Below are positions 35,056 through 47,710 of a stretch of DNA of 64,000 nucleotides, in pieces. The first letter of the stretch is position 1. Each line of letters opens with the position of its first letter. The stretch comes from Phocoena phocoena (Eukaryota > Chordata > Mammalia > Artiodactyla > Phocoenidae). Below the pieces are notes generated by a model. It ran no database searches. It was not told the origin of the DNA and was given only the letters and a program-made list of their open reading frames with translations. Both the position numbers and the translations under genes were made by a program. Location: assembly GCF_963924675.1 (NCBI RefSeq), contig NC_089220.1:111678697-111742696 (forward strand), written 5' to 3'.

Positions 35056-36950
35056 CCATTTTTTAAAATAATAGAAACTTTATTTTGGAATAATTTTAGA
35101 TTTACAGAAAAGTTGCAAAGATAATACAGATAGTTCCTGTATATCTCTCATCCAGCTTCCCATGATAACATTTTACAAAACCAAAACTAAGTGCATTTAT
35201 CAAAACCAAGAAACCAGCATTGGTACATTAGTCAAATTCTAAACTCATATCTGGCAGATTTTCCACTAGTCTCCTTTTTCTGTTCAGGTTCCAGTCCAGG
35301 ATTCCACATTGCAACTTTCATGTCTGTTTAGTCTCCTATGGTCTGTGGCAGTTTCTCAGACTTTGTTTTTCATGACCTTGATAGTTTTGAGTACTAGTAC
35401 TAGGCAGGTATTTTGTAGGATGTCCCTCAATTTGTGTTTGTCTGACTTTTTTCTTATGATTAGACTGAAGTTAAGGGTTTCAGGGTAGAATATCAGAGGT
35501 GACAGTGACGTGAAATGCCCTTCCCATCCCATTATATCAGGGAGTACATGACTACATAGAGTTTGCTAGGTTTCTCCACTGTAAAGTTATTATTTTTGCC
35601 TTTCCATCTTCTGTTCTTTGGAAGTGAGTCGCTAATTCCAGCCTGCATTCAAGGGGTTGGGGTGATTAAGCTTCACGTTATGGATGGGAGTGTATTTACA
35701 TGTATTATTAGGAATTCTTCTGTAAGGAAGTTTGTCCTTTCTCTTCCATTCATTCAGTCATTCATTGAATCATTTATTTCAGTATGTGTACTTACTTTAT
35801 ACATTGACTTATAATCCAATACCGTGTTATTTATTTTGTTGCTAAAATTATTCCAGAGTTAACCCTCATGTCTCTTAAACTGTCCCCATCCTTTTTCTTT
35901 TTTGAGTACTTTCTTGATTTCTGGTACTGCAAGATGTTCCAGGCTCATCCTGTATTTTCTGTGCCCTGCTCCTAGAATCAGTCATCTCTCTGAGCTCTGG
36001 TTTCTTCTACTAGAGAACTCTGTTTAGAGACCGATGTTTGGGTTATGAGTTTACTCCTTGCTGTTGGGTCAGCACTGTTTCTAGGGCTTCTCAGAGGAAA
36101 GAGCTAGGAATTATTCATCTGTATACTAATCCATGTATCTGTACATATCTGTAGTTGTTTTTGTATTTATCCATCTGTATTATGTAATAAGCAGTATATA
36201 TGTTTAAGTTCATAACAATGTCTGTGACTAATCCACTACCACAGGGTTTACTCTAGCCTTCTCCCCTTTGTTTATCTGTAACTTCTCTGACAGTGAGAAA
36301 CCTGGTTTCAGTCATCCATTTACTTATTTGTTCGACCCCAGTATACATGTAGAGCAAGTTCAGAATTGTTGATCAGTACCCACATGAGAAATAAATTTAC
36401 CAACTAGAGTACAGTGTTAATATACAGGTTCTTTTGTAGTTAGCCTTAAAGTTTCCATTCAAAACACTGTTTCCCGAGGTTACTTAACGTCAGCTCATTT
36501 TTCCCCTACCTTAGAAGCATTTATGGGAACCGAGGACAAGAGCCCAAATATTATAACCAAGGATGCTCCCATTGCTCTTATTGCTCAGGAAATTCCAAGA
36601 GTTTTACCACAGATGAAGACCGAATATATATGAGAAATATATTTTAGTCATCTGAATAACCAAATGTGTATATTTCTTATCAATCACAGTATTGCACATG
36701 TGCCTCCACTTTGTAGTCAGCCATTCCCGAATTCCCCAATCCCTGACAATCCCTAATCTCTTTTCACATAGTTTTGCCTTTTCCAGTGTGTCATATGAAT
36801 GCAGGCATATAATATGTAGCATTTGGATCTGACTTCTTTCAGTTAGCAAAATGCATTAAGATTTATCCATGTCACTGCATGAATCAAATCGTTTATTCAT
36901 GCAGGGTATTCCATTGTATGGGTGTACCCAGTTGGTTTATCCATTCACCT
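35056..36950 (-). mobile_element. L1M 3' UTR and ORF2 end (second element)
   Basis: It starts 'aactttattttggaataatt', then 'gatttacagaaaagttgcaa', 'tggtctgtggcagtttctca' and a long 3' UTR with 'gagaaataaatttaccaact'. Near 36900-36950 it enters the ORF2 end ('gtattccattgtatgggtgt'). The same UTR type occurs again at 41681-43268. The LTR at 36951 cuts it. Confidence 0.82.
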
Positions 36951-37262
36951 TGTTGAAATAACTTTCTAGGCCCAAGATGGAGCTGCTCCTGCCCCAGGTG
37001 CCACATCAACAAACTGAAACTTCTCAAGTCCTCTATAAGTGCTCCGCTTGACCAGAAAGGGTATATCCAGTCAGCCAATCCCCAAACACCAAGCCAACTC
37101 TGGGCCTTCTCACCCCAAACAAACTTGACTTTGTGGCCCAAGCCAGTCAGGTATTTTCTACTTTTCGCTTCCTTGTCTTTATTCATTATCCTATAAAATC
37201 TTCCTGCCTTCCACCCCATTTTGCAGTTCTAGGAGTAGAGACTGTCTACCTCATGAAGTGTT
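36951..37262 (+). mobile_element. Endogenous retrovirus LTR fragment inside L1
   Basis: L1 similarity breaks at 'tgttgaaataactttctagg' and returns after about 37262. The insert has 'agatggagctgctcctgccc' and a TATA-like 'cctataaaatcttcctgcc' at about 37190, followed by about 70 bp that would be R/U5. GC content is higher than on either side. This layout suggests an ERV1-like LTR on the plus strand. I recognise no subfamily and no clean CA end. Confidence 0.55.
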
Positions 37263-38124
37263 AAATGTTTGTTTGTATCACCTAAATTGTTTTCTTTAAT
37301 CATTTTTTCTAACAACCTTTGGATTTCATTAGTGAAACCATCTGGGCCTGGAGAATTCCTTTTTTTGAAACTCTTTCACTACAGATTCAATTTATTTGAT
37401 AGTTATGGGACTATGCGGCTTATCCATATCGCTGTAGGTAAGTGTTGGCCGTTTGTGGTTTCAAGGAATTGGTCCATTTAATCTAAGTTGTTGAATTTAT
37501 GTGCATAGAGTTGTTCACAGTATTTCCTTATTATTCTTTAAATGCATGTAGGGTCTATTTTGAAATCTCATTTATACTGTTATTGAGAATTTGTATCTTG
37601 TTCCTTTTTGGCTTTGTCAGTTGCTTGTATTGCTCTTGTCAAAGAACCAATTTTGGGTTTATTGCTTTTCTGTATTATTTTGTTCTTTTCAATTTCATTG
37701 ATTTTCTGCTCTCTATTATTTCCTTTCTCCTACTTGCTTTTTAATTTCCCCTTCTTTTTCTAGTCTTTTAAAATGAAAGCTTAGATTATTAATTTTAGAC
37801 TTTTTTCTAATATAAACATTTTAGTGTTATAACTTATCCTCTAAGTACTGCTTTAGCTGCATCCCACAAATTTTGCTAAGTTGTCTTACTTCTTTTGTTC
37901 AGTTCAAAATATTTTCTGTTTCCCCTGAGACTTCCTCTTTGACCCATGGATTACTTTTTTTTTTTTTTTTTCATGGATTACTTTTAAGTGTGTTTTAAAT
38001 TTTCATCCTGCTTAGAGATTATCCTATTATCTTTCTGTTATCAATATCGAGTCTAATTTTATTATGGTCCAATAACATCCGTTGTATGATTTAAGTTTGT
38101 GAAGGTTTGTTTTATGATCCAGTG

Positions 38125-38375
38125 TATTTGTTTTCTATCACTGCTGTAACAAATTTCCATGAACAGTGGCTTAAACAAATGTATTATCTTATTGTTTGGA
38201 GGTCAGAAGTTTGAGTCCAGTTTCACTGAGCTAGATTGCAGGTGTCAGCAAGGCCACATTCCTTTCTGGATGCTCTATGGGAGAATTTGTTTCCTTGTTC
38301 TTCCCACTTTTTGGAGGTACTCATTTTCCTTGGTTCATGGTTCCTTTCAGCAATGGCCTCACTACCTATGGTATT
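38125..38375 (-). mobile_element. MLT1-like LTR fragment inside L1
   Basis: 'tttctatcactgctgtaaca', 'aacagtggcttaaacaaatg', 'gtttggaggtcagaagtttg' and 'ggtgtcagcaaggccacatt' match a reversed MLT1 LTR. L1 sequence resumes at about 38376. Only about half of the LTR is present. Confidence 0.75.
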
Positions 38376-38815
38376 TTATTTAAAGAATGTTTCTTTCTAC
38401 TATTCTCTTTTGACTTTTAATTGGTGTGTTTAGATCTTTTACATTGAATGTAATTATTGATATATTTGGATGTATGTCATCATTTTTTTTTCCCCATTTG
38501 TTGCCTGTTTTTTTGTTTCTCTGTTTTCCCTTTCCTGCCTTCTTTTGGGTTACTTGAATTTGTTTGTTTTTTGGTTCAGTATTTCATTATAATTTATTGA
38601 TTGTGTTTTTTACTGTATCTTTGTATAGTTTTGTGTGTGGGTGGGTGGGTGTTTGTTGTTTTGTGGGGTTTTTTTTAGTGGTTGCTCTAGGGATTACAGT
38701 GTACTTAACTTTTCACAGTCTACTTCTGATCACTATTTTACTACTTCAGGTGGCACATAGAAACTGTGCCACCATACAAGTCCCTTTACTCCCTCCTCCT
38801 TTATGTAGTAGTTGT

Positions 38816-38873
38816 TTTATATATATTGTATATAAATTACATATATATTACAATATACATATTCTATATGTAT
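38816..38873. repeat. AT-rich low-complexity tract
   Basis: Interrupted 'tatata' and 'acatatat' runs form an imperfect simple repeat inside the old L1. Confidence 0.75.
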
Positions 38874-40540
38874 AAAGCTCCATCAGATAGTGGTTATACA
38901 TTTTGCTTTCAATTATCAAAAGTTTTCAAAGAACTCAAGAAGATAAGAATAGTCTATTATATTTTCTCAGATGTTTAACAGTTGTGTTGCTCTCTCTTCA
39001 TTTCTGATGTTTCAGAGTTTCCTTATGGTGTCTTTACCGTCTTTTGGAAGAACTTCCTTTAGCAGTGCTTTCAAAGCACTTATACTGTCAACACAGTTCT
39101 TTTAGTTTTCCTTTATGTCTTTATTTCGTCTTCATGTCTGAAGAATATTTTTGCTGGATATAGAATTCTGGGTTGATGGGTTTTTTTCTTTCAGAACTTT
39201 AAAAATGTTTCACTTAAGAGAAATCTATAGTCATTTGATTACTTTTATAGGGGTATAGGTAATGTTAAATTTTTCTGGTTGCTTTCAGAATTTTATCTTC
39301 AGTTTTCAGTTTTTTTTACTAGTGTGTATCTGGTCATGGGTTTCTTTGTATTTATTCTGTTTGGGGGTTTGCTTCTAGAATCTGTAAGTTTATGCCTAAA
39401 ATTTGGAACCTATTTTCTTAAAATGTTTTATTACACCAATTTCTTCTCTCATTGGGATTCTAGTGTCACAAATGCTGGACCTGAGGTACTCTTCATTTTT
39501 TGTTTTCAATGTTTTTCTCTCTGCTGTTCACATTGGATAATTTCTATTCATGTATATTGAGTTCACTTTTTCTTTTGTCATCTCCAATCTACTATTGAGC
39601 TCATCTATTGAGCTTTTAATTTTGGTTGTTATTTTTTTCACTTCTGAGATTTACATTTGGTTCTTTTTTTATATCTTCTATTTCTTTTCCAAGCCTTCTA
39701 TTTTTCCATTTGCTCCAAGAATGTTTGCTCTTACTTGGTGAAGCATTCTATAATAGTTGCTTTAATATTTTCCTCAGATAATTCCAGCATCTGTGTTTTC
39801 TTGGTGTAGGCATCTTTTCCCATTCAAGTTGAGATTTTCCTGGGTCTTCAAATGCCAAGCAGTTTTCAATTATACCCTGAACATTTTGACTATTATGTTA
39901 TGAGACTTTAGGTCTTGTTTAAATCCTATGCAGAATGTTGATATATTTGTTTTAGTAAGCAATCAACCCAGTTAGGTTCAGATTGCAAGTTCCTGTGGGT
40001 CATGATTACAACACTGGTTCAATTTTCAAAGCCTTTGCTGTGCTATTTGATCATGTCCCAAATGTGCACCATTGGCCAGTCGGAACTTGGGTAGTGGTCT
40101 GTCCCATAGTTCAAGTCTCAAAGTCTGTGTATGCTTGTTTGGGTCAAATCTACACATGTGCTGCTGAAGGGTGAGCCCAGGAGTTCATAAACAACTTTGA
40201 AGCATTGCTTTCCCAAGCTTCTCCTTCTCTGGGATCTGCCAGTAATTTCGGATTCCCTGGGGCTCCCCTTTACATTCTCTGACCAGAAAGGTAGGGCTTT
40301 ATTTATCCCTCTCTAATGTGCACTCACTACAGCTGTGCCCAGAAAAGAAAAAAAAATCATCAGGGATTCACCACATCCTAGGTTCCTGATGGCCTCCATT
40401 GCCACAGGAGGGTAAGCTTAAGAGAATCGAGAAAAAAGAGGGGGAGGGATTTCCACACTTTCTTATGAGTGTTGGAAGATCCCTTTCCTTCTGCTAGTAC
40501 CAGAACTAGAGGGCTTCTCCTGAATAAGAATTCTTTTTTA

Positions 40541-40985
40541 AATAATGGATGATATAAGTGGGTATTGCTAAAGCTTTTTACCTCTAGCAAGACCATATCT
40601 TAAGACATTTTTTTTTTAAAGCTTCTCTAATTTATGTTTCAGTGTAGTACTTAAAAGTAGAAGAAGGAGAAATAAGCTTATAGAAAAGTTCACATTTTGA
40701 TAATTTTCTTCATATAATTTTCTATACAAACTTAGATTATTTAGATTTTTCTAGGTCAACATAAAATATTTCATTTTAAAAATCAAATACTGAGTCATTG
40801 CCAGTTTGACAGTATCATTGAAATTAGATATGTGTGTGTTGAAGACAGGGGCAGAATTTCTTCAAGTTGAATATGCATGTCTTTTAGAGTATGTATGGCT
40901 GGATAAGAAAGGGCTTAGATGGTTTTGTTTTGGATTTTTTTCTGTTCATATCTTCAAAGGTATTCAGACTAAAAAAGAATGTTGA
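40541..40985. other. AT-rich, no gene or repeat recognised
   Basis: No feature that I can support. Confidence 0.45.
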
Positions 40986-41342
40986 TGTCTTATTCCATCT
41001 GGGCTGTTATAACAAAATAACATAAACTGGGTAGCTTATAAACAATAGAAATTTAGTTCTCACAGTTCTGGAGGCTGGGAAGTTTAAGATGAAGGTGCTG
41101 GCAGATTTAGGGTCTAGTGAGGACTTGCTTTCTGGTTCATAGATGACTGTCTTTTTGCTGTGTTCTTACATGAAGGGGTAGGGGAGCTCTCTAGGGCCTC
41201 TTTTATAAGGGCACTAATCCCATTCATGAGGGCTCTGCAGTGATGACCTAATCACCTCCCAAAGGCCCTACCTTCAGATACCATCACATTGGCAGTTAGC
41301 ATTTCAACATGAATTTTGAGGTGACACAAACAGTCTATAGCA
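40986..41342 (-). mobile_element. MaLR solo LTR (MSTD/MLT1-like)
   Basis: A 357-bp LTR runs from 'tgtcttattccatctgggct' to '...aacagtctatagca'. It has 'ctcacagttctggaggctgg', 'ttataagggcactaatccca' and 'atgacctaatcacctcccaa'. It is the same type as 6463-6817, in the opposite orientation. No internal retroviral sequence adjoins. Confidence 0.92.
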
Positions 41343-41680
41343 ATCAACTTTTTAATTTTGTAGACCCTGATCAATGTTATTATATAGGCTTTAGGGCAAT
41401 AAAGAAACTAGTTTGGAAATGAACCTCCAAGGTTTATCCTCATAAGAGATAATGTAAAAATATCTTATTTTAATTGACCATTATGGGATTTTTCTTAAAG
41501 AAACTAAGTAATGTATTTTATAAGGCTTTTTTTCAACACAGTCATTTTATTTTCTACCAAATATGTTTTAGAGGGAAAAAACAATTTTATTCATAGAATT
41601 TACTGTCAAGAAAGGTATATACACATTTGAAAGAGAGGAATCAAGGCTAATTTATTTTCTTTTAAATCTTCCTTTTTTTT
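41343..41680. other. AT-rich, no gene or repeat recognised
   Basis: About 340 bp with no supported feature. Confidence 0.45.
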
Positions 41681-43268
41681 AACAACTTGTTATTTTGGAA
41701 TAATTTTAATAATACGGATAAGTTCTAAAGATAACACAGAGTTTTTGTAAATTCTTCACTCAGCTTTCCCTAGTATTAACATCTTATATAACCTTGGTAC
41801 AATGATCAAAACTAAAGAATCAGCATTGACTACTGAACCATAGACTATTAGAATTTCACTGATATTTTTTCTACCAATGTCCTTTTCTAGGATCCCACAT
41901 TACATTTCTATCCTTCGTCTCCTCTAATTTCTGACAGTTCCCCAGTCTTTCCTTGTCTTTCATCACCTTCACACTTTGGAAAGACAGTTGGTCAGGTATT
42001 TTGTAGAATATCATTCGATTTGGTCTTCTCCGAGGTAGACTGAACTTACAGCTTTTGGGAAAGAATACCAGAGAGGTAATGTGTCCTCGGTGCATCGTAT
42101 CAGGGGTTATATGATGTCAACATGTCTCATTACTGGTGATGTTATTAACCATGATCACTTGATTATGGTGGTGTCTGCCAGATTTCTCCACTGTAAAGTT
42201 ACTATTTTTCCCTTAATTATTTTTCCCTTAATTTGAGGGAAAATACTTTGAGGTTACACACATACCCTATTTCTCCTTAAATTTTTGGCCACTAATTTTA
42301 GCATTGATTGGTGGATCTTGCCTGCAGCAATTAATACTCTGATGTTCTGATGGTGATTTTCTATTCCAGTCCTTCCTTCTACATTTATTAATTATAATTT
42401 TTCTTTAAGAAAGAGTTTTCCCTCTTCATATTTATTTATTTAATCATTTATATCAGTGTGCACTCATGGAGTTTTATTTCATTCTGTGGCTTGGAATCAG
42501 TACTGTTGTTATTTATTTTGTTGCTCAAATTGTTCCCCTGGGAGCCTTTGAAGTTTGCTTCTGTGTCCTTTCAACACGTCTTCTCTCTCTTTTTTTTTTT
42601 TTTTTAAAGTAATTTCTTACTTTCTGGCTCCACAAGATACTCCAGTCTCATCTTGTGTTTTCCCTGACCCAGGCCTGGAATCACCCACTTCTCCAAGGAG
42701 TCCGGGTCCATCTTATTGGAAAAAAGTATTTAGAGACTAACATCTGGGTGCTAGATGGCTACTGAAGGGTCACTACTTCTACGCCTTTCAGAGGTCAGAG
42801 CTAGGAAGTGTATACACACATCTATGTTTATTTCTGTATATACTATCTATCTGTATATACATAAAACAAATTAGTTCATATTGATACCTCCAACTCCAGT
42901 CTAGCATTGTAGGGACTATTCTAGCATTCTGCTTCTGCTTATTTGTAATCTTTCCCTCACAGCGAGAAACCTGACTCTTATTATCTACAACATATTTATG
43001 TGTTTGCTATACATGTATAGTAGTTTCAGAATTGCTAACCCATACTCCTGTGAGAAACAAATTTACCAAATAGAATACAGTATTTGTATATATATCTTTT
43101 AATCTTTATTCTCACACTACCTAGCTCTTTTCCAAAGTTAGTTAAGTCAGGTCTTTCCTTCCATATCTCCTTCAGTCTGCTATGTCATTCATTTGTAATG
43201 CAGCTAGATTCATTTGTCACAGTTTGTATTCCATCTTTGGTTCCCTGACACGCTTGTTTTTTGGTTTT
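41681..43268 (-). mobile_element. L1M 3' UTR
   Basis: 'ttattttggaataattttaa', 'agtattaacatcttatataa', 'tcaggtattttgtagaatat', 'tttctccactgtaaagttac' and 'gtgagaaacaaatttaccaa' repeat, in the same order, the 3' UTR type seen at 35056-36500. It is the same L1 subfamily in an independent copy. Confidence 0.85.
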
Positions 43269-44085
43269 TTTTTTTAATGTATATCCAGTAAAATTCACTC
43301 TTTGTGTTATACAGTTCTCTGGGTTTTGAGAAATGCATAGAGTCATGTATCTACCAACAACAGTTCATCACTCCACAGATTCCCTTGTGCTGTGAGTCCC
43401 TTTGTAGTCAACTCCTCTTACCACCCCAAACCCTGGCAACCACTGATGTGTTTCCTGTGCCTTCAGTTAGCCTTAATATGTAGCTTCTTAGGACTGGCTT
43501 TTTTCACTTAAAAATGCATTTAGTATTCATCCATTTGTTGCATAAATCATTGGTTTGTTCTCTTTTTATTGCCAAGTAGCATTCTTTTATATTACCACAA
43601 TTTGTTTATCCATTTACCTATTGAGGGACATCTGGTTGTTTCCAGCTTTGGGCAGTTGTGAATAAAGGTACTACAGACATTTACATAAAGGTTTCTTTGT
43701 GTGTGTTTTTTTTGTCATTGTTTTTTCACTTGGGTAAATATCTAGGAGTGGGCTTATGGACCTTATTTTAAATATGTATTTAACTTTATAAGAAACTGCC
43801 AACCTTTTTTCCAAGTGGCTGTACAGTTTTGCATTCTACCACCAGTGTATGCAAGTTTCTACTCCTCTGCATTCTTGTCATCACTTTGGTATTGTCAGTT
43901 TGTTTTTGTCTGTTCTAATATTGTGTTGTGGTATCTCGTGGTTTTAATTTTCATTTCCCCAGTGACTAATGATGTTGATATGCCATCCATATGTTTGTGG
44001 ATGGGCAGCTGGTCTCTCTTATTTCTTTTGATTTTCTCCTTTTATGATCAACTGGGTGGATAGTATCTTTTCCAATATATTTTTT
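43269..44085 (-). mobile_element. L1M 3' end
   Basis: 'ccagtaaaattcactctttg', 'gagtcatgtatctaccaaca', 'ccctggcaaccactgatgtg', 'tgtttatccatttacctatt' and 'agaaactgccaacctttttt' are a reversed L1M 3' UTR and ORF2 end, of the same kind as 34246-35055. Confidence 0.85.
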
Positions 44086-44527
44086 ATTGTACTGGTTGCC
44101 ATCATCTCTGAATATTTGGCTATATTTTATAATAAAATGCACATTTCCATATACGAGTTTTAGGTTTCTGTACTTATTACAATGGAATGAATGTATAGTT
44201 TTTGTATAGCTGAATATTTGAATGATAATTTCATTGTTGTCCAAAGCTAGATTACTTTATAAGAATGCATTCATAGATTACATCTGTGGCTAAAAAGACT
44301 TGTAGGGCAAGGTAAAGTGCAATAAACTCTGCTAGTGCTAATGGTTGGCTTTGGATTGACAAATGTCACTTTAGAAAAAGAAATATTAGAGTCTTAGGTG
44401 AGATCTTTTCCCCTTTGACTATTAAATAAGCAAACAAACCTGATATTTTCTTGGAACGTCTGTCAACATATGAAACTTCTGGTATATTCTCAAAACTAAT
44501 CAGTTAGTGTTAGGTGAAAGAGATTAG
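44086..44527. other. AT-rich, no gene or repeat recognised
   Basis: No supported feature. It ends at the target-site duplication of the next L1. Confidence 0.45.
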
Positions 44528-44541
44528 AAATGCAGGTTTTA

Positions 44542-45675
44542 CAGAAATACAGATCAATGGAACAGGATAGAAAGCCAAGAGAACCCACGCACCTCTGGTC
44601 AACTAATCTATGACAAAGGAGGCAAAAATATACAATGGAGAAAAGACAGTCTCTTCAGTAAGTGGTGCTGGGGAAACTGGTCAGCTACATGTAAAAGAAT
44701 GAAGTTGGAACACTCCCTAACACCATACACAAAAATAAACTCAAAATGTATTAAAGACCTAAATGTAAGGCCAGACACTATAAAACCCTTAGAGGAAAAC
44801 ATAGAATACTCTTTGACATAAATCATAGCAACATCTTTTTTGACCTACCTCCTAGGGTAATGAAATTAAAAACAAAAATAAACAAATGGGACCTAATTAA
44901 ACTTAAAAGCTTTTGCACAGCAAGGGAAACCATAAATAAGATGAAAAGACAACCCTCAGAATGGGAGAAAATATTTCCAAACGAAGCAACTGACAAAGGA
45001 TTAATTTCCAAAATATACAAGCAGCTCATACAGCTCAATATCAGAAAAACAAACAACCCAATCAAAAAATGGGCAGAAGATCTAAATAGACATTTCTCCA
45101 AAGAAGACATACACATAGCCAACAAACACATGAAAAGATGCTCAACATCACTAATTATTAGAGAATTGCAAATCAAAACTACAATGAGGTATCACTTCAC
45201 ACCAGTTAGAATGGGCATCATCAGAAAATCTACAAACAACAAATGCTGGAGAGGGTGTGGAGAAAAGGGAACCCTATACTGTTGATGGGAATGTAAATTG
45301 ATTCAGCCACTATGGAAAACAGTATGGAGGTTCTTTAAAAATCTAAAAATAGAACTACCATATGACCCAACAATCCCACTACTGGGCATATACCCAGAGA
45401 AAACCATAATTCAAAAACACCGTGGACCCCAATGTTCATAGCAGCACTGTTTACAATAGCCAGGACATGGAAGCAACCTAAATGTCCATCAACAGAGGAA
45501 TGGATAAAGAAGATGTGGTATATGTATACAGTGGAATATTACTCAGCCATAAAAATGAATGAAATTGGGTCATTTGTAGAGACGTGGATGGACCTAGAGA
45601 GTGTCATACAGAGTGAAATAAGTCAGAAAGAGAAAAGCAAATATTGTATAATAATGCATTTATGTGGAATCTGGA
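44542..45675 (+). pseudogene. L1 ORF2 C-terminal relic
   Basis: Open pieces at 44860-45285 and 45432-45728 show '[20 protein letters not shown]', the Cys-rich '[15 protein letters not shown]' and 'EWIKKMWYMYTVEYYSAIKM'. The endonuclease and RT core were never copied because of 5' truncation. Frameshifts near 44800 and 45290 break what is left. It is very similar to the minus-strand relic at 12895-14130. Confidence 0.92.
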
Positions 45676-46014
45676 AAAATGGTATAGATGATCTTATTTG
45701 CAAAGCAGAAATAGAGACACAGACATAGAGAACAAATGTTTGGATACCAAGGGGGAATGAGGTGGGATGGGAGGAACTGGGAGACTGGGATTGACACATA
45801 TACATTATTGATACTATTTATAAAGTAGACAACTGATGGAAACATACTGTATAGCACAGGGACCTCTACCTAATGCACTGTGGTAACCTAAATGAGAGGG
45901 AAGTCCAAGAGGGAGGGGATATCTGCATGTGTATGGCTGATTCATTTTGTTGAGCAGTGGAGGCTAACACAACATTGTAAAGCAACCATACTCCAATAAA
46001 AATTAATTTTTAAA
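44542..46014 (+). mobile_element. Young 5'-truncated L1 insertion
   Basis: This 1.47-kb L1 3' end is flanked by a 14-bp TSD, 'aaatgcaggtttta' at 44528-44541 and 'aaatgcatgtttta' at 46015-46028 (one mismatch). The 3' end, 'accatactccaataaaaatt', is a cetartiodactyl-type L1 end with a short A-rich tail. ORF2 pieces are well preserved, so it is much younger than most L1 here. 5' truncation is the usual result of L1 retrotransposition. Confidence 0.95.
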
Positions 46015-46028
46015 AAATGCATGTTTTA

Positions 46029-46859
46029 AACTTGGGCCACTTTACATAAACTTATGGACAGCTTAAAATATATTAATATATTGCTTCATTGATCTGAATT
46101 AATAAAAATGTATGGAATACTCATAACCTACTTTCTGTCATTTCAAAGACTACTGCTAAAAAACCTGAAATTCAGTAACTGAGTTCTTGGCTTACATTTA
46201 GCTTTTATCAGAATGGAATAAAGTCATATCAAGTTTTAATTTTTAAACTTGAGTGAGTTTTTTAGCTTTAGTGAGTGATTTTTACCCTATTTGAGTTTTA
46301 TATTTACTCTTTCTGTTTTGTAAAGACCTATACTTGTTCTTTTAGAATATGTGCAGGGACACCATATTGTTTAAATAGATTTTTCTGTTTGCTGTTTAAA
46401 CTCCTCTTAAGAACTTAATATATTGCATAAAATATATGCTTAAATTTGGAAAATGCTATATGCCTTAAAGGATAGCATTTCTGTCACATTGTTTAGGTAA
46501 TTATGATTGATTCTCTTGATACAGATTCTAGCTGAGTAAGTTATCCCGTATTTCAGTAGGAGAAAGCCAGCCAAGCAGTATTTTATTTACATAGATTCTG
46601 AAAATGATGTTAGGATTAGAAGTTATTACAAATGAGAGGATGACTTTCTTGTTTGCTTTAGAATGAGCACATCTCTTTAAATATGGTATTTGACAGTATG
46701 ATTACATCACTGATATTTCTTGTGGTTAAACCAGGGTGGTTGTTGTTCTTATGATGATGACAGTCTTTGAATTTAAACCTGCAAGTTTTAAATTGGAAAG
46801 TGCAGATCTTTCTATGGAGGCTGCTCTGATCACTGTATATAACTTATATTCTTGTATCT
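46029..46859. other. AT-rich, no gene or repeat recognised
   Basis: About 830 bp with no supported feature. Confidence 0.45.
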
Positions 46860-47710
46860 TCAAGGCTGTCTTTGTAAATAAGATACAAATAAGACAAACA
46901 GTGTTTTCCTAGCCCTGTGAAAGGGGGAAAAAGTACTGTTGTGATTTACAGGAAAATTTCTCACCACAATTCCTGTCTCACAGCTCCCAAAACCCTTGGA
47001 ATTTCGTGAGCAATAAGAGCGGGATAATATTTGGTCTCCTGTCCTCAGTTCCTGAAAACGCTTCAGGGAAGGTGACTTTTGGTTCTCACCCAAGGATGGA
47101 GACTGGTTGCCAGTAGAACCAACCATGTGATTAGAGGGTTGGAACTTTCAGTCTCTCTCACCCCTGACCTCCAGGGAGAGGGGCTGGAGGTTGAATCAGT
47201 CACCAATGGCCAATGATTTAATCAAGCATGCCTATGTAATGAAGCATCCATAAAAACCCAAAAGGAGAGAGATCAGAGAGCTTCCAAATTGGTGAACATG
47301 TGGAAGTTTAGAGGGAGTGGTGAGCTCAGAGAGAGCATGGAAGCTCTACTCCCTTTCCCCATACCTTGCGCTACTCATCCTTTCCATCTGAATATTTATC
47401 TGTATCCTTCATCATATCCTTTTATAATAAACTGGCAATCCAGTAAGTAAAGTGTTTCTTTGAGTTCAGTGAGCCATCCTAGCAAATTAATCAAACCTGA
47501 GGAAGGGGTTGTGTGAACCTGTGATTTATAGCCAGTCAGTGAGAAGTACAGGTAACAACCTGGACTTGATTGGCCTCTGAAGTAGAGGGCCATCTTGTGG
47601 GACTGAGCCCACCTGTGGAATTTTATTCTGTCTCCAGGTAGATAGTCAGAATTGAGTTGAATTCTTGGATGCCCTGCTGGTCCTGAGAATTGGTCTCAGA
47701 ACACCAGAAG
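46860..47710 (+). mobile_element. ERVL-type solo LTR
   Basis: Landmarks in LTR order are: 'ctccagggagaggggctgga', 'ccaatgatttaatcaagcat', 'gcttccaaattggtgaacat', the polyadenylation-like 'ttttataataaactggcaat' at about 47420, 'gggactgagcccacctgtgg' and 'tctccaggtagatagtcaga'. The LTR at 26530-27357 is the same family in reverse. No gag, pol or env sequence adjoins. The 5' end is approximate. Confidence 0.83.

Larger units (their letters stand above)
37263..40540 (-). mobile_element. Old L1, ORF2-ORF1-5' UTR part
   Basis: It resumes with 'accatctgggcctggagaat' (RT region), 'ttcaaggaattggtccattt', 'aaagaaccaattttgggttt', 'attttattatggtccaataa', 'ttttacattgaatgtaatta' (endonuclease region) and 'aatatttttgctggatatag' (ORF1 end). 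It ends in a GC-richer 5' UTR-like part (about 40000-40540). The order fits one minus-strand L1 continuing from 35056-36950 with some internal loss. All frames are broken. Confidence 0.82.
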
